Of a DNA stretch of 41,322 bases, positions 8,224 to 15,274 are shown piece after piece. The DNA comes from JBFWWW01 sp050245975. Its GTDB lineage: Bacteria; Pseudomonadota; Alphaproteobacteria; Rhizobiales; Hyphomicrobiaceae. The position numbers were made by a program, and so were the translations under genes. The first letter of the stretch is position 1; the number at the start of each line of letters is the position of its first letter. Location: NCBI GenBank assembly GCA_050245975.1, contig JBFWWW010000009.1, positions 1-41,322 on the forward strand, written 5' to 3'. Below the pieces are notes generated by a model. That model was not told the DNA's origin, did not search any database, and was given only the letters and a program-made list of their open reading frames with translations.

Positions 8224-8412
8224 TCCCGTGCTCCAGCCTCGTTTGGGGGCGAGATTAGCCAAAGACCATCACAACACAAACCGGCAACTTCGTGCACGAA
8301 GCGGCCGGATTGGGCTCATGGCGGCCCATTTCGTGGGCATCTGCGGCCCGCTGGGGACCGGTCCGGACCACTTGGACGCCATTTGGCGCCGATTTGGGGC
8401 GTCTGCGGCCGA
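8224..8412. other. Intergenic stretch rich in inverted repeats
   Basis: 189 bp between the phosphatase gene and the MotA-like gene, both leftward. It contains GGACCGGTCC (palindrome near 8355), GACGCC at 8375-8380 paired with GGCGTC at 8398-8403 around an inner GGCGCC, and GCGGCC/GGCCGC at 8405-8421 running over the phosphatase stop codon. These could end transcription from the phosphatase gene or fold in the leader of the next mRNA. No T-run follows in either direction. Confidence 0.4.
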
Positions 8413-9228
8413 TCAGGCCGCCGCCCGGCTTTTGCCGAGCAGGTCCAGCAGCGCCTTATGGATGTGCTGGTTGCCCGCCACCACGCTGCCGCCCTCGAGC
8501 AGGTTCGGCGTGCCCTCCGCGTCGGTGACGAAGCCGCCGGCCTCGCGCACCAGGATCGTGCCGGCGGCCAGGTCCCAGGCGCCGAGGTTGTGCTCCCAGT
8601 AGCCGTCGAGGCGGCCCGCGGCCACCCAGGCGAGGTCGATGGCCGCCGAGCCCGAGCGGCGGATGCCGGCTACCTCGGGCATGGTGGTGGCGCATTCCTT
8701 CAGGAAGCGCGGATGGTTGGATCGGCCGCGGTGGGGAATGCCGGTGGCGATGACCGCGTCCGCCAGCGTCTTGCGCGCGGCGACGCGCAGGCGGCGGCTG
8801 CGCTGCTGGCGGTCGAGCATGAAGGCGCCCTTGCCCTTCTCCGCCATGTACATCTCGTCGAGGATGGGCGCGTAGACGAGGCCGGCGACGATCTGCCCTT
8901 CGCGTTCGAGGCCGATGGAGATGCAGAAGAGCGGAAGGCCGTGCAGGAAGTTCGTCGTGCCGTCGAGCGGATCGACGATCCAGCGGTGCGTCTTGTCCAC
9001 GCCCTCGACCGCGCCGCGCTCCTCCATCAGGAAGCCGTAGCCGGGTCGCGCCTTCGACAGCTCCTGGAAGATGATCTCCTCGGCCTTGTGGTCGGCAGCG
9101 GAGACGAAGTTCGCCGGTCCCTTCACCGACACCTGCAGCTGCTCGACCTCGCCGAAGTCGCGCACGAGGCTGCGTGCCGCCTTGCGGGCCGCTGTGCTCA
9201 TCACGTTCATCAGGGCGGAGGCGGTCAT
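8413..9228 (-). CDS. suhB: Inositol monophosphatase family protein (SuhB-like)
   Basis: 271 residues from the ATG at 9228 (MTASALMNVMSTAARKA); the frame extends 21 codons upstream, but alphaproteobacterial homologues begin with this ALMNVM..AARKA pattern. It is a Mg-dependent phosphatase of the FIG superfamily that would act on myo-inositol-1-phosphate or a similar sugar phosphate. The metal-binding signatures are intact: EERG near residue 69, WIVDPLDGTTNFLHG near 84-98, and the C-terminal WDLAAGTILVREAGG. SuhB in E. coli also has a role in rRNA antitermination; whether that applies here cannot be told. It lies downstream of the Sel1 protein gene on the same strand. Confidence 0.88.
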   Translation of the reverse strand: MTASALMNVMSTAARKAARSLVRDFGEVEQLQVSVKGPANFVSAADHKAEEIIFQELSKARPGYGFLMEERGAVEGVDKTHRWIVDPLDGTTNFLHGLPLFCISIGLEREGQIVAGLVYAPILDEMYMAEKGKGAFMLDRQQRSRRLRVAARKTLADAVIATGIPHRGRSNHPRFLKECATTMPEVAGIRRSGSAAIDLAWVAAGRLDGYWEHNLGAWDLAAGTILVREAGGFVTDAEGTPNLLEGGSVVAGNQHIHKALLDLLGKSRAAA

Positions 9229-9352
9229 GTGGGTCTCGCTGGCGTTGCGATCTTCGGCACCGGCCTCAGTGTGGCCGTGGGCGGTGGCCATGCGATAGCG
9301 GCTCGCGCCGCTGCTGGCAAGCAGGCCCCGACCGACGTCCCGACGCGGAAGG

Positions 9353-10516
9353 TTACTGGAAGGCCGCGCGATCCTGCCAGGCGCTTGCCGCCTGTTCCGC
9401 CTTGAGGCGGTCGCCTCTGGCCATCTTGGCCACCATCTTGTCGAGCGCGGGATCCTCGAGGCCGGACGCCTTGGCGATCAGATTCCATTTCGCCGCCTCG
9501 CCGGCGTCGGCCGCGACGCCGAGGCCGTAGGCATAGCAGCGCGCCAGCCGGTTCTGCGCCACCGCCACGCCCTTCTCGGCGGCTGCGCGCAGCATGGAGA
9601 TGGCGCGCTTCTGGTCGACCGGCACACCTTGTCCGCGCATCAGCAGCACGCCGAAATCGAGCTCGGCTTCGGGATTGCCGGCAACGGCGGCCCTGCCGAT
9701 CCACTTCGCCGCCTCGAACGCGTTCGGATCGACGCCGGTGCCGGTTGCGTAGAGCGTGCCGAGATCGTACTGCGCCGCCACGACGCCCTGCTCAGCGGCA
9801 TAGCGCATGTGTCGCGCGGCGCGATAGGGGTTCTCGGGCTTGCCGTCGCCCCTGAGGAACAGCAGCGCGAGATTGTAGTTGGCGAGCGCGTGGCCCTTCA
9901 TGGCCGCCGCCTCGAACATCTTGCCGGCGGCGACGCGATCCTTGGCGACGCCCTCGCCCTCGGCGAGCAGGATGCCGTAGGCGAACTGGCCTTCCGTGTC
10001 GCCGAGCTCGGCCGCGCGCGCGTACCACTTGGCGGCGGTGGCCGCGTCCCGCTTCACGCCGAGGCCTTCCTGGTAGATGCGGCCGATGAGCGTGTGCGCC
10101 TGCGGATCGCCGCCCTTGGCCGCTTTCTGCGCCAGGTCCAGCGCCGTCAGGTACTTGCCTTCGTCGAAGGCGAGATAGGCGGCATCCTCGCCGGAGACCG
10201 GCGTCGTCGCGCCGGACGATGGCGATGTCTTGGCGAACGAGCTGACATTGCCGCGATCGCTGCCCGCGGGGCGACCGTCGAGCTTGCTGGTCGGCATGTC
10301 GCCGCCGGTCGCGGTCGGCGGAGCGGCACGGGCCGGGCGCGTGGCGGCCGGCTTCTCGAGGCGCAGCGGCTTGTCCTTGCGCGTGGCCGGCGCGACGTCG
10401 GTCGCACGGTCGATCCAGGAGCTCGTCTCCGCCTGCACCGGCGCGGCCGCGGGCATCGCGAGGAGAGCGAGCGCCAGCAGCGCGCGGCAAAGGACGGAAT
10501 GGTGCGGGGTCGCCAT
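9353..10516 (-). CDS. Exported Sel1-repeat (TPR-like) protein
   Basis: 387 residues. A signal peptide covers about residues 1-29 (ALLALALLAMPAAAPVQA, cleavage before ETSSW). A low-complexity linker follows to about 105, then six Sel1-like repeats to about 360, each with the pattern A..GD..A...LG.LY..G.GV..D...A..W...AA..G (for example GRIYQEGLGVKRDAATAAKW and GTLYATGTGVDPNAFEAAKW). Such solenoids serve as protein-protein adaptors, often in the periplasm; no enzyme activity is expected. The ATG at 10516 lies inside the reading frame of the upstream ThiE-like gene. The partner is unknown. Confidence 0.85.
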   Translation of the reverse strand: MATPHHSVLCRALLALALLAMPAAAPVQAETSSWIDRATDVAPATRKDKPLRLEKPAATRPARAAPPTATGGDMPTSKLDGRPAGSDRGNVSSFAKTSPSSGATTPVSGEDAAYLAFDEGKYLTALDLAQKAAKGGDPQAHTLIGRIYQEGLGVKRDAATAAKWYARAAELGDTEGQFAYGILLAEGEGVAKDRVAAGKMFEAAAMKGHALANYNLALLFLRGDGKPENPYRAARHMRYAAEQGVVAAQYDLGTLYATGTGVDPNAFEAAKWIGRAAVAGNPEAELDFGVLLMRGQGVPVDQKRAISMLRAAAEKGVAVAQNRLARCYAYGLGVAADAGEAAKWNLIAKASGLEDPALDKMVAKMARGDRLKAEQAASAWQDRAAFQ

Positions 10517-11168
10517 GTGTCCCCTCAGCTGCCGCCTGCGGCGCGCCGAGCGCGGCCGCGATGTCGGTCACGAAGCCGCGCGTGTCCGCCGCGCTCAGGC
10601 CGGCATCGAGCGTGACGGCGATGAAGTCGGCGCCGGCGCGCACCAGCACGGCGGCCGCGTCGGCATCCGCAACGTCGAACGCAACGCAGGGCACCTCGAA
10701 GATCTCGGCCCACCACGTGACCATGTCGAGCCGGCGCGCCCGGGCGCCGGCGATGTCCTTCACATCGGGCGGAACGCCGAAGCTCACGTAGTCGACGCCG
10801 GCCTCGCCGAGCGACATGGCGTCGTGCCGCGACTTGCCCGCTTCCGCCCCGATGATGGCGCTGCCGCGCAAGGCTTCGCGCGCGGCGCGGCAAGCCTCGA
10901 GCGGCGCCCGCGACAGCGGCAGGTGCACGCCGTCCGCCTTGAGCTTTCGCGCCGCCTCGGCATCCGAGTCGATCAGCGCCGCAGCTCCATGAGCCTGCGC
11001 CGCGGCGACGAGGGGAGCGGCGCCGCCGTATCCGGCCGCGCCGTCGGGCCGGATCAGGACACTCGCGGCGGTGCAGGCGCCGAGCGCAGCCTCGAGCCGC
11101 GCCGCCGCCGTCGGTGCGGCGGCGATGACGAGATACAGATCACAGGTGCGCTCGGGCGCGGAGGTCAT
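9792..11168 (-). CDS. Divergent thiamine-phosphate synthase (ThiE/TenI) family protein, no stop at its natural end
   Basis: The recognisable domain runs from the ATG at 11168 (MTSAPERT) to about 10530, roughly 213 residues of TIM-barrel type: LKADGVHLPL, SAIIGAEAGKSRHDAMSL and GEAGVDYVSFGV match ThiE phosphate-binding patterns. It lacks the LRxK motif that binds pyrophosphate in true ThiE (VLIRPDGAAGYGG is found instead), so thiamine-phosphate synthase activity is doubtful. The frame has no stop where the domain ends. It continues out of frame through 725 bp of the Sel1 gene and closes at 9792. A TGA at 10525-10527 exists in a third frame, so a one-base frameshift near 10530-10600 would give a normal protein of about 215 residues ending just before the Sel1 start. 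The tail beyond 10525 is probably meaningless. Confidence 0.6.
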   Translation of the reverse strand: MTSAPERTCDLYLVIAAAPTAAARLEAALGACTAASVLIRPDGAAGYGGAAPLVAAAQAHGAAALIDSDAEAARKLKADGVHLPLSRAPLEACRAAREALRGSAIIGAEAGKSRHDAMSLGEAGVDYVSFGVPPDVKDIAGARARRLDMVTWWAEIFEVPCVAFDVADADAAAVLVRAGADFIAVTLDAGLSAADTRGFVTDIAAALGAPQAAAEGTHGDPAPFRPLPRAAGARSPRDARGRAGAGGDELLDRPCDRRRAGHAQGQAAAPREAGRHAPGPCRSADRDRRRHADQQARRSPRGQRSRQCQLVRQDIAIVRRDDAGLRRGCRLSRLRRRQVPDGAGPGAESGQGRRSAGAHAHRPHLPGRPRREAGRGHRRQVVRARGRARRHGRPVRLRHPARRGRGRRQGSRRRRQDVRGGGHEGPRARQLQSRAAVPQGRRQAREPLSRRATHALCR

Positions 11169-11264
11169 CGGCAATGGCCTGTCCATGGGATGGACGCGAG
11201 CCTGCCGGGGCGATTCCGGCAAATTCGCGGCCTCGACTGCAAACCTGACCCGCGGCGGCGCGCG

Positions 11265-12284
11265 TCAGGCCGCTTTTTCCAGGTTCTGTGCCCATTTTCC
11301 GAGCGTGGCGAGCCCGTTCATCTTCGCGCGGTGGGCGAAGGCGCGCTGGCCGGCGGCGGTGTTCTCGCTCTTGCCGCCCCAGGCCTTGAGCGCGGCTGCC
11401 TGCAGCGCGCGGCCATAGGAGAACGAGAGCTTCCAGGGCAGGGGACCCATCGCGTTCATGTAGTGCAGATGCGCGGTCGCGTCCTCGTCCGACTGGCCGC
11501 CCGACAGGAAGGCGATGCCGGGCACCGCGGCCGGCACGGTGCGCTTCAGGATGGCGACGGTCTTCTCGGCCACTTCCTCGCGGCTCGCCTGCTTCGCGCA
11601 CTTCTTGCCGGCGATGACCATGTTCGGCTTCAGGATGGTCTTCTCCAGCGGCACGCGCGCGTAATAGAGCTGGCTGTAGACCTCCTTCAGCACCCACTCG
11701 GTCACCTCCGCGCAGCGATCGATGGTGTGATCGCCGTCCATCAGCACCTCGGGCTCGACGATGGGAACGATACCGCCTTCCACGCACAGAGCGGCATAGC
11801 GGGCGAGCGCGTGCGCGTTGGCATTGATGCAGTCGTAGCTCGGGATGCCTTTGCCGATGTCGATGACGGCGCGCCACTTGGCGAACCTGGCGCCGAGGCC
11901 GGCGTAGTCCTTGAGCCGGTCGCGCAGGCCGTCGAGACCCTCGGTCACGACCTCGCCGGGACAGAAGGCGAGCGGTTTGGTGCCGGCGTCCACCTTGATG
12001 CCGGGCAGCGCGCCGGTCTTGGCGATGATCTGGGTGAGGGGCGTGCCGTCCTTCGCCTTCTGGCGGATCGTCTCGTCATAGAGGATCACGCCCGAGATGT
12101 GGTCCGACATGGCGGCCGTCGTGCGGAACAGCATCTCGCGGTAGTCGCGGCGATTGTCCTCGGTGTTGTCGGCCTTGATGCTGTCGAAGCGCTTCTTGAT
12201 CGTTCCGGTGCTCTCGTCGGCGGCAAGAATGCCTTTGCCGGGGGCCACCATGGCGGCGGCGACATCTTCGAGTTTGTGGGTCAT
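11265..12284 (-). CDS. fbaB: Fructose-bisphosphate aldolase, class I
   Basis: 339 residues. It cleaves fructose-1,6-bisphosphate into glyceraldehyde-3-phosphate and dihydroxyacetone phosphate, or joins them in gluconeogenesis. It belongs to the eukaryote-like class I family: GILAADESTGTIKKRF (18-33), FAKWRAVI (134-141), IVPIVEPEVL (172-181) and ILKPNMV (217-223), where Lys219 is the Schiff-base lysine; AFLSGGQSDEDA follows. No metal motif of class II enzymes is present. The ATG at 12284 has TGGAG about 9 bases upstream. gap lies nearby on the same strand but is separated by the opposite-strand MAPEG gene, so the two glycolytic genes are probably separate transcripts. Confidence 0.95.
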   Translation of the reverse strand: MTHKLEDVAAAMVAPGKGILAADESTGTIKKRFDSIKADNTEDNRRDYREMLFRTTAAMSDHISGVILYDETIRQKAKDGTPLTQIIAKTGALPGIKVDAGTKPLAFCPGEVVTEGLDGLRDRLKDYAGLGARFAKWRAVIDIGKGIPSYDCINANAHALARYAALCVEGGIVPIVEPEVLMDGDHTIDRCAEVTEWVLKEVYSQLYYARVPLEKTILKPNMVIAGKKCAKQASREEVAEKTVAILKRTVPAAVPGIAFLSGGQSDEDATAHLHYMNAMGPLPWKLSFSYGRALQAAALKAWGGKSENTAAGQRAFAHRAKMNGLATLGKWAQNLEKAA

Positions 12285-12641
12285 GCGGCATCTCCAGGGG
12301 CGCTCGGCGCGCGATGGGGGTTCGATATGGACCGCGATGAGATAGCGCGGTTGCCGGCGCGAGGCCAGAGCGGGCCGCCGGATCAGGTTACCTCAGAGGC
12401 TTCCTCAAGAGGCAAAGCGCGTTTGGCCCTGGCCGCAGCCCGGGAAAGAGGCGGCTGCTGCAACCCACGGTCGGCAAACCATATTCCAGCGGCCGGCATC
12501 CGGCCACAGGCTCGCGGCAACGCACACCGGCTGCCTCGACATCGTTCCGCATACGCTCATACTCCGCCCAGAGTCGGGTGCGCGGTCGGGTGCGCGGTCG
12601 GGTGCGCGGTCGGGTGCTGGCGTTTGAACGGGAGAATTCCG
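12285..12641. other. 357-bp divergent intergenic region (fbaB / MAPEG)
   Basis: This region separates two divergently transcribed genes and must hold both promoters. I see no near-consensus -35/-10 pair. It holds a 6-bp stem hairpin (GCAGCC at 12435-12440 with GGCTGC at 12453-12458) and a 12-bp tandem repeat just upstream of the MAPEG gene, listed separately. No gene is supported here. Confidence 0.5.
12573..12617. repeat. 12-bp tandem repeat, 3.75 copies
   Basis: The unit GTCGGGTGCGCG is repeated three times without a mismatch (12573-12584, 12585-12596, 12597-12608), followed by nine bases of a fourth copy (12609-12617). It ends 24 bp before the MAPEG start codon, in what should be the leader or promoter of that gene. 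Exact short repeats of this kind change copy number by slipped-strand replication. Confidence 0.95.
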
Positions 12642-13028
12642 ATGGGGATCGAACTTGCCTATCTCATCTGGTCGGCGGCCCTCGCCTTCCTGCTGGTGCT
12701 GATCGCGGCGGCCGGCGCGACGCTCGAAGTGGGCCTGCCGCGTCTTGCCGGCAACCGCGAGAACATGCCGGAAATGCCGGGCTGGGCCGGCCGGGCGGCG
12801 CGCGCGCACGCCAACATGCTGGAAAATCTCCTGCTGTTCGCGATCCTGGTGCTCGTGGCGGTGATCGCGCAGCGCACCAATGCGATGACCGCGCTCGGGT
12901 GCAGGCTGTTCTTCTGGGGCCGGGCTGCTCATGCCGCCCTCTATCTCGCGGGCATTCCCTGGTTGCGGACGGCGGCCTGGGGCGTTTCGGTGATCGGACT
13001 GCTGCTCATTTTCGTCCAGCTCGTCTAA
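12642..13028 (+). CDS. MAPEG family membrane protein
   Basis: 128 residues with four predicted membrane helices: about 5-28 (AYLIWSAALAFLLVLIAAAG), 57-80 (NMLENLLLFAILVLVAVIAQ), 86-104 and 108-127 (GVSVIGLLLIFVQLV). The MAPEG signature is visible: RAARAHANMLENLLLF (about 50-65) and the later RLFFWGRAAHAALYLAGIPWLRTAAW. MAPEG proteins include glutathione-dependent membrane transferases, but most bacterial short forms have no known substrate. The ATG at 12642 has GGGAG 8 bases upstream. The gene stands alone: divergent from fbaB and convergent with gap, with a strong hairpin between the latter two. Confidence 0.88.
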   Translation: MGIELAYLIWSAALAFLLVLIAAAGATLEVGLPRLAGNRENMPEMPGWAGRAARAHANMLENLLLFAILVLVAVIAQRTNAMTALGCRLFFWGRAAHAALYLAGIPWLRTAAWGVSVIGLLLIFVQLV

Positions 13029-13041
13029 GCGGCAAACGCGA

Positions 13042-13067
13042 ACGGCCGCGGGTCGCCCCGCGGCCGT
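13042..13067. terminator. Bidirectional hairpin between MAPEG gene and gap
   Basis: ACGGCCGCGGG, loop TCGC, CCCGCGGCCGT: a perfect 11-bp stem with a 4-base loop in the 81-bp gap between convergent genes. A second small hairpin (GCCGA-CACA-TCGGC, 13075-13088) follows. No long T-run is present, as is common for GC-rich alphaproteobacteria. Confidence 0.75.
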
Positions 13068-13109
13068 CTGCGATGCCGACACATCGGCGCCCCGGCGGAG
13101 CGCCTCGCG

Positions 13110-14117
13110 TCAGATGAGCTTGCCGATGGCGACAGCCGTGTCGCTCATGCGGTTGGAGAAGCCCCACTCGTTGTCGTACCAGGCAAGCACGCGCACCAGC
13201 GTGCCGTCCATCACCTTGGTCTGGTCGAGGTGGAAGATCGACGAGTGGCTGTCGTGGTTGAAGTCGATCGAGACGTTGGGCGCGTCGGTGGTGCCGAGGA
13301 TGCCCTTGAGCGACTGGCCCGCGGCCCGCTTCACCGCCTCGTTGATCTCGTCCTTGCTCGTCTTGCGGTTGGCGATGAACTTGAAGTCCACCACCGAGAC
13401 GTTGGGCGTCGGTACGCGGATCGAGGTGCCGTCGAGCTTGCCGTTGAGCTCCGGCAGCACGAGGCCAACGGCCTTGGCGGCACCCGTGGTCGTCGGGATC
13501 ATGCTCAGCGCCGCGGCGCGCGCGCGGTAGAGATCCTTGTGCATGGTGTCGAGCGTCGGCTGGTCGCCGGTGTAGGCGTGGATCGTCGTCATGAAGCCCT
13601 TCTCGATGCCGACGGCCTCGTTCAGCACCTTGGCGACCGGTGCGAGGCAGTTGGTCGTGCATGAGGCGTTGGAGACGACGAGATGGTCGCGCGTCAGCTT
13701 GTCGTGGTTGACGCCGTAGACGACCGTCAGGTCGGCGCCGTCGGCGGGCGCCGAGACGAGGACGCGCTTGGCGCCGGCCTTGAGGTGGGCGGAGGCCTTC
13801 TCCTTCGAGGCGAAGATACCCGTGCACTCGAGCGCGATGTCGACCTTGAGGTCCTTGTGCGGGAGCTGGGCGGGATCCCTGACCGCCGTCACCTTGATCG
13901 GGCCGCGGCCGACGTCGATGCTGTCGCCCGACACCTTGACCTCGTGCGGGAAGCGGCCGTGCACGCTGTCGTAGCGCAGCAGGTGCGCATTGGTCTCGAC
14001 GGGACCGAGGTCGTTGATGGCGACGACGGCGATGTCGTTGCGCCCGCTCTCGATGATCGCTCTCAGCACGTTGCGGCCGATGCGACCGAAACCGTTGATG
14101 GCGACTCTGACGGTCAT
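13110..14117 (-). CDS. gap: Glyceraldehyde-3-phosphate dehydrogenase
   Basis: 335 residues from the ATG at 14117 (MTVRVAINGFGRIGRN), which has AGGAG 8 bases upstream; the frame has an earlier ATG ten codons up without support. It oxidises glyceraldehyde-3-phosphate to 1,3-bisphosphoglycerate with NAD(P). The Rossmann motif NGFGRIGRN is at 8-16, the catalytic cysteine is Cys153 in SNASCTTNCLAP, and the C-terminal WYDNEWGFSNRM is complete. pgk and tkt, often adjacent in rhizobia, are absent. It is divergent from the zapA operon across a 217-bp region containing recognisable promoters for both. Confidence 0.96.
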   Translation of the reverse strand: MTVRVAINGFGRIGRNVLRAIIESGRNDIAVVAINDLGPVETNAHLLRYDSVHGRFPHEVKVSGDSIDVGRGPIKVTAVRDPAQLPHKDLKVDIALECTGIFASKEKASAHLKAGAKRVLVSAPADGADLTVVYGVNHDKLTRDHLVVSNASCTTNCLAPVAKVLNEAVGIEKGFMTTIHAYTGDQPTLDTMHKDLYRARAAALSMIPTTTGAAKAVGLVLPELNGKLDGTSIRVPTPNVSVVDFKFIANRKTSKDEINEAVKRAAGQSLKGILGTTDAPNVSIDFNHDSHSSIFHLDQTKVMDGTLVRVLAWYDNEWGFSNRMSDTAVAIGKLI

Positions 14118-14167
14118 TGCGTGATCTCCTGGGCCATTTGGCGTCATGTGTGGCGGGGTTCCCGCAT

Positions 14168-14196
14168 CTACTGCGGCGGCGCGGCAACGATGTCAA
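14168..14196 (-). promoter_or_regulatory. Predicted gap promoter
   Basis: Read on the minus strand: a consensus -35 TTGACA (14196-14191), 17 bases, then a poor -10 CAGTAG (14173-14168). This gives a leader of about 45 bases before the gap ATG. A weak -10 with a perfect -35 and an adjacent repeated box suggests the promoter is controlled. Confidence 0.5.
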
Positions 14197-14240
14197 TTGG
14201 TCACACGCCAATGCGATGAATGCGCTGCGATTGGCCACAC
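14196..14240 (-). promoter_or_regulatory. Two GTGTGRCCAAT direct boxes in the gap / zapA region
   Basis: On the minus strand GTGTGACCAAT (14206-14196) and GTGTGGCCAAT (14240-14230) match at 10 of 11 bases, with starts 34 bp apart. The first touches the gap -35 and the second is about three helical turns upstream. This is the typical layout for a dimeric transcription factor at gap. The regulator is unknown. Confidence 0.45.
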
Positions 14241-14244
14241 TTCA

Positions 14245-14273
14245 TTGACGCTACAAGTCCGGCTTCCTAATGT
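14245..14273 (+). promoter_or_regulatory. Predicted promoter of the zapA operon
   Basis: TTGACG (14245-14250), 17 bases, TAATGT (14268-14273). Both hexamers are close to the sigma-70 consensus with ideal spacing. They lie 62 bp before the first ORF of the rightward zapA operon, directly beside the second of the two GTGTGRCCAAT boxes. Confidence 0.55.
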
Positions 14274-14334
14274 CGGTTCCGGTAGAGGGGTGTCGGCGCG
14301 CTCATCGCGCGACGCACAAGAAGCGGGTTGATCC

Positions 14335-14607
14335 ATGGCTGAGCGCGGTGCCCACAGGCCCGGCGGCAAAAGCGTCTCTGTCGGCGCGCGCGTTGCACGG
14401 ACCGAAACGCGGGGCGAGTCCAGGGCGGAGGCCGGCGGCGGTCGCGGCCGCACGGCGCAGCTGGAACGGGAATGCGCCGCCCTGCGCATCCGGCTTGCCG
14501 AGGCGGAGGCGCGCGTGCGCGAGCTGGAAGAGCGGCAGAGCCAGGTGGCGGACCGCATTGCCTGGGCCCTCGACTCTCTGCATACGGTGATGGAAGCCAA
14601 GTGCTGA
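14335..14607 (+). CDS. Small coiled-coil protein upstream of zapA (DUF4164-like)
   Basis: 90 residues. The first 40 are basic and glycine-rich (GGKSVSVGARVART region) and probably disordered. Residues of about 42-85 form a strong coiled coil (LERECAALRIRLAEAEARVR and ELEERQSQVADRI). A small coiled-coil protein in this position, directly before zapA, is conserved in many Hyphomicrobiales and often labelled DUF4164. Its role is not established, though its place suggests a link to division-ring proteins. The ATG at 14335 has no strong ribosome site and there is no better start, so the exact N-terminus is uncertain. Confidence 0.65.
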   Translation: MAERGAHRPGGKSVSVGARVARTETRGESRAEAGGGRGRTAQLERECAALRIRLAEAEARVRELEERQSQVADRIAWALDSLHTVMEAKC

Positions 14608-14677
14608 GACGGCCTGTTTTTCCTGAGTTCGTGGCGTTCTGCGTGCGCGTTTTCCGGCGGGATCGCTGCGGGGCGGA

Positions 14678-14959
14678 ATGGGTCAGGTTTCGGTCACACT
14701 GAACGGGCGCACGTATCGGCTGAGCTGCGCCGACGGCGAGGAGGACCGCCTGCTCGAGGTGGCCACCTATGTCAAGGAACGGGTCGAGAAGCTCTGCGAC
14801 GAGTTCGGCCAGGTGGGCGACGACCGCCTGCTGCTGATGGCGGCCGTGGTTATCGGCGACGAGCTGTGGGATGCGCGGCGGCGAATCGAGGACATCGAGG
14901 AACTGGCGACCCGACCCGACGAGCCGCGCCAGAAGCGTTCGGGCCGATCGGCCGCCTAG
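14678..14959 (+). CDS. zapA: Cell division protein ZapA
   Basis: 93 residues, normal for alphaproteobacterial ZapA. It binds FtsZ and promotes bundling of protofilaments in the Z-ring. The N-terminal part MGQVSVTLNGRTYRLSC folds as the small globular head; YVKERVEKLCDEFG and DDRLLLMAAVVIGDELWDAR form the long dimer/tetramer helix. It is 70 bp after the coiled-coil gene and upstream of the 6S RNA gene and the cyclo-ligase. This arrangement (zapA, ssrS, ygfA) is widespread in proteobacteria and supports the call. The last 20 residues are charged and variable. Confidence 0.92.
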   Translation: MGQVSVTLNGRTYRLSCADGEEDRLLEVATYVKERVEKLCDEFGQVGDDRLLLMAAVVIGDELWDARRRIEDIEELATRPDEPRQKRSGRSAA

Positions 14960-15004
14960 CCGGCCCGTCTTTCCGGGCGCCCCGTCCGACATGGCGCCGC
15001 GTGA

Positions 15005-15033
15005 TTGGACTTTTAAGGCCTCCGCATTACATT
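15005..15033 (+). promoter_or_regulatory. Predicted 6S RNA promoter
   Basis: TTGGAC (15005-15010), exactly 17 bases, TACATT (15028-15033). This places transcription start at about 15040-15041, which agrees with the first base of the predicted 6S RNA closing stem. Confidence 0.6.
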
Positions 15034-15040
15034 GGGTCGC

Positions 15041-15202
15041 GCAGGGCTGCGGGGTGCGTCCGCGGCACATATGACCCGGGGGCCTATAAGTTCTGCTCGG
15101 GAGCTGTCCCTGACCGGGGCCGTGGCCCCGGACACACGGCGCCCACCTACACATTGTAGGGACCCAGCGGGATCAATCGCTGCGACGGCCTCTGCGGCTC
15201 TG
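15041..15202 (+). ncRNA. ssrS: 6S RNA
   Basis: 6S RNA binds the sigma-70 RNA polymerase holoenzyme and holds it in stationary phase by mimicking an open promoter. Evidence: (1) position between zapA and the 5-formyl-THF cyclo-ligase gene, the conserved locus; (2) a good promoter ending 8 bases upstream; (3) structure: GCTGCGGGG (15046-15054) can pair with CCTCTGCGGC near 15190-15199 to close a rod of about 160 nt; the apical stem CCGGGGCC/GGCCCCGG (15114-15131) is perfect; and CCTACA-CAT-TGTAGG (15155-15169) forms the small hairpin seen in the 3' side of the central bubble in alphaproteobacterial 6S RNAs. Ends are estimates from pairing, good to perhaps 10 bases. Confidence 0.78.
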
Positions 15203-15274
15203 CGTTTCGCATTTCTGCGCCTGCCTCCTGCGTCCGCGTGCCGGCACGAGAGGGGTGCCCGCACAAGGCCGCAC

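Noticed and set aside
9792..10525. Dual coding of the ThiE-like frame through the Sel1 gene
   Set aside because: The open frame has the composition of an ordinary GC-rich shadow and no recognisable domain. Openness alone is weak evidence in this genome.
12573..12617. CRISPR-like repeats
   Set aside because: Units are 12 bp, directly adjacent without spacers, and no cas genes are present: a simple tandem repeat.
12580..12641. Longer MAPEG protein starting upstream, which would encode a repeated Gly-Cys-Ala-Val peptide
   Set aside because: The frame is open, but MAPEG homologues begin at the first membrane helix, and the ATG at 12642 has a good ribosome site. The peptide is a translation of the tandem repeat.
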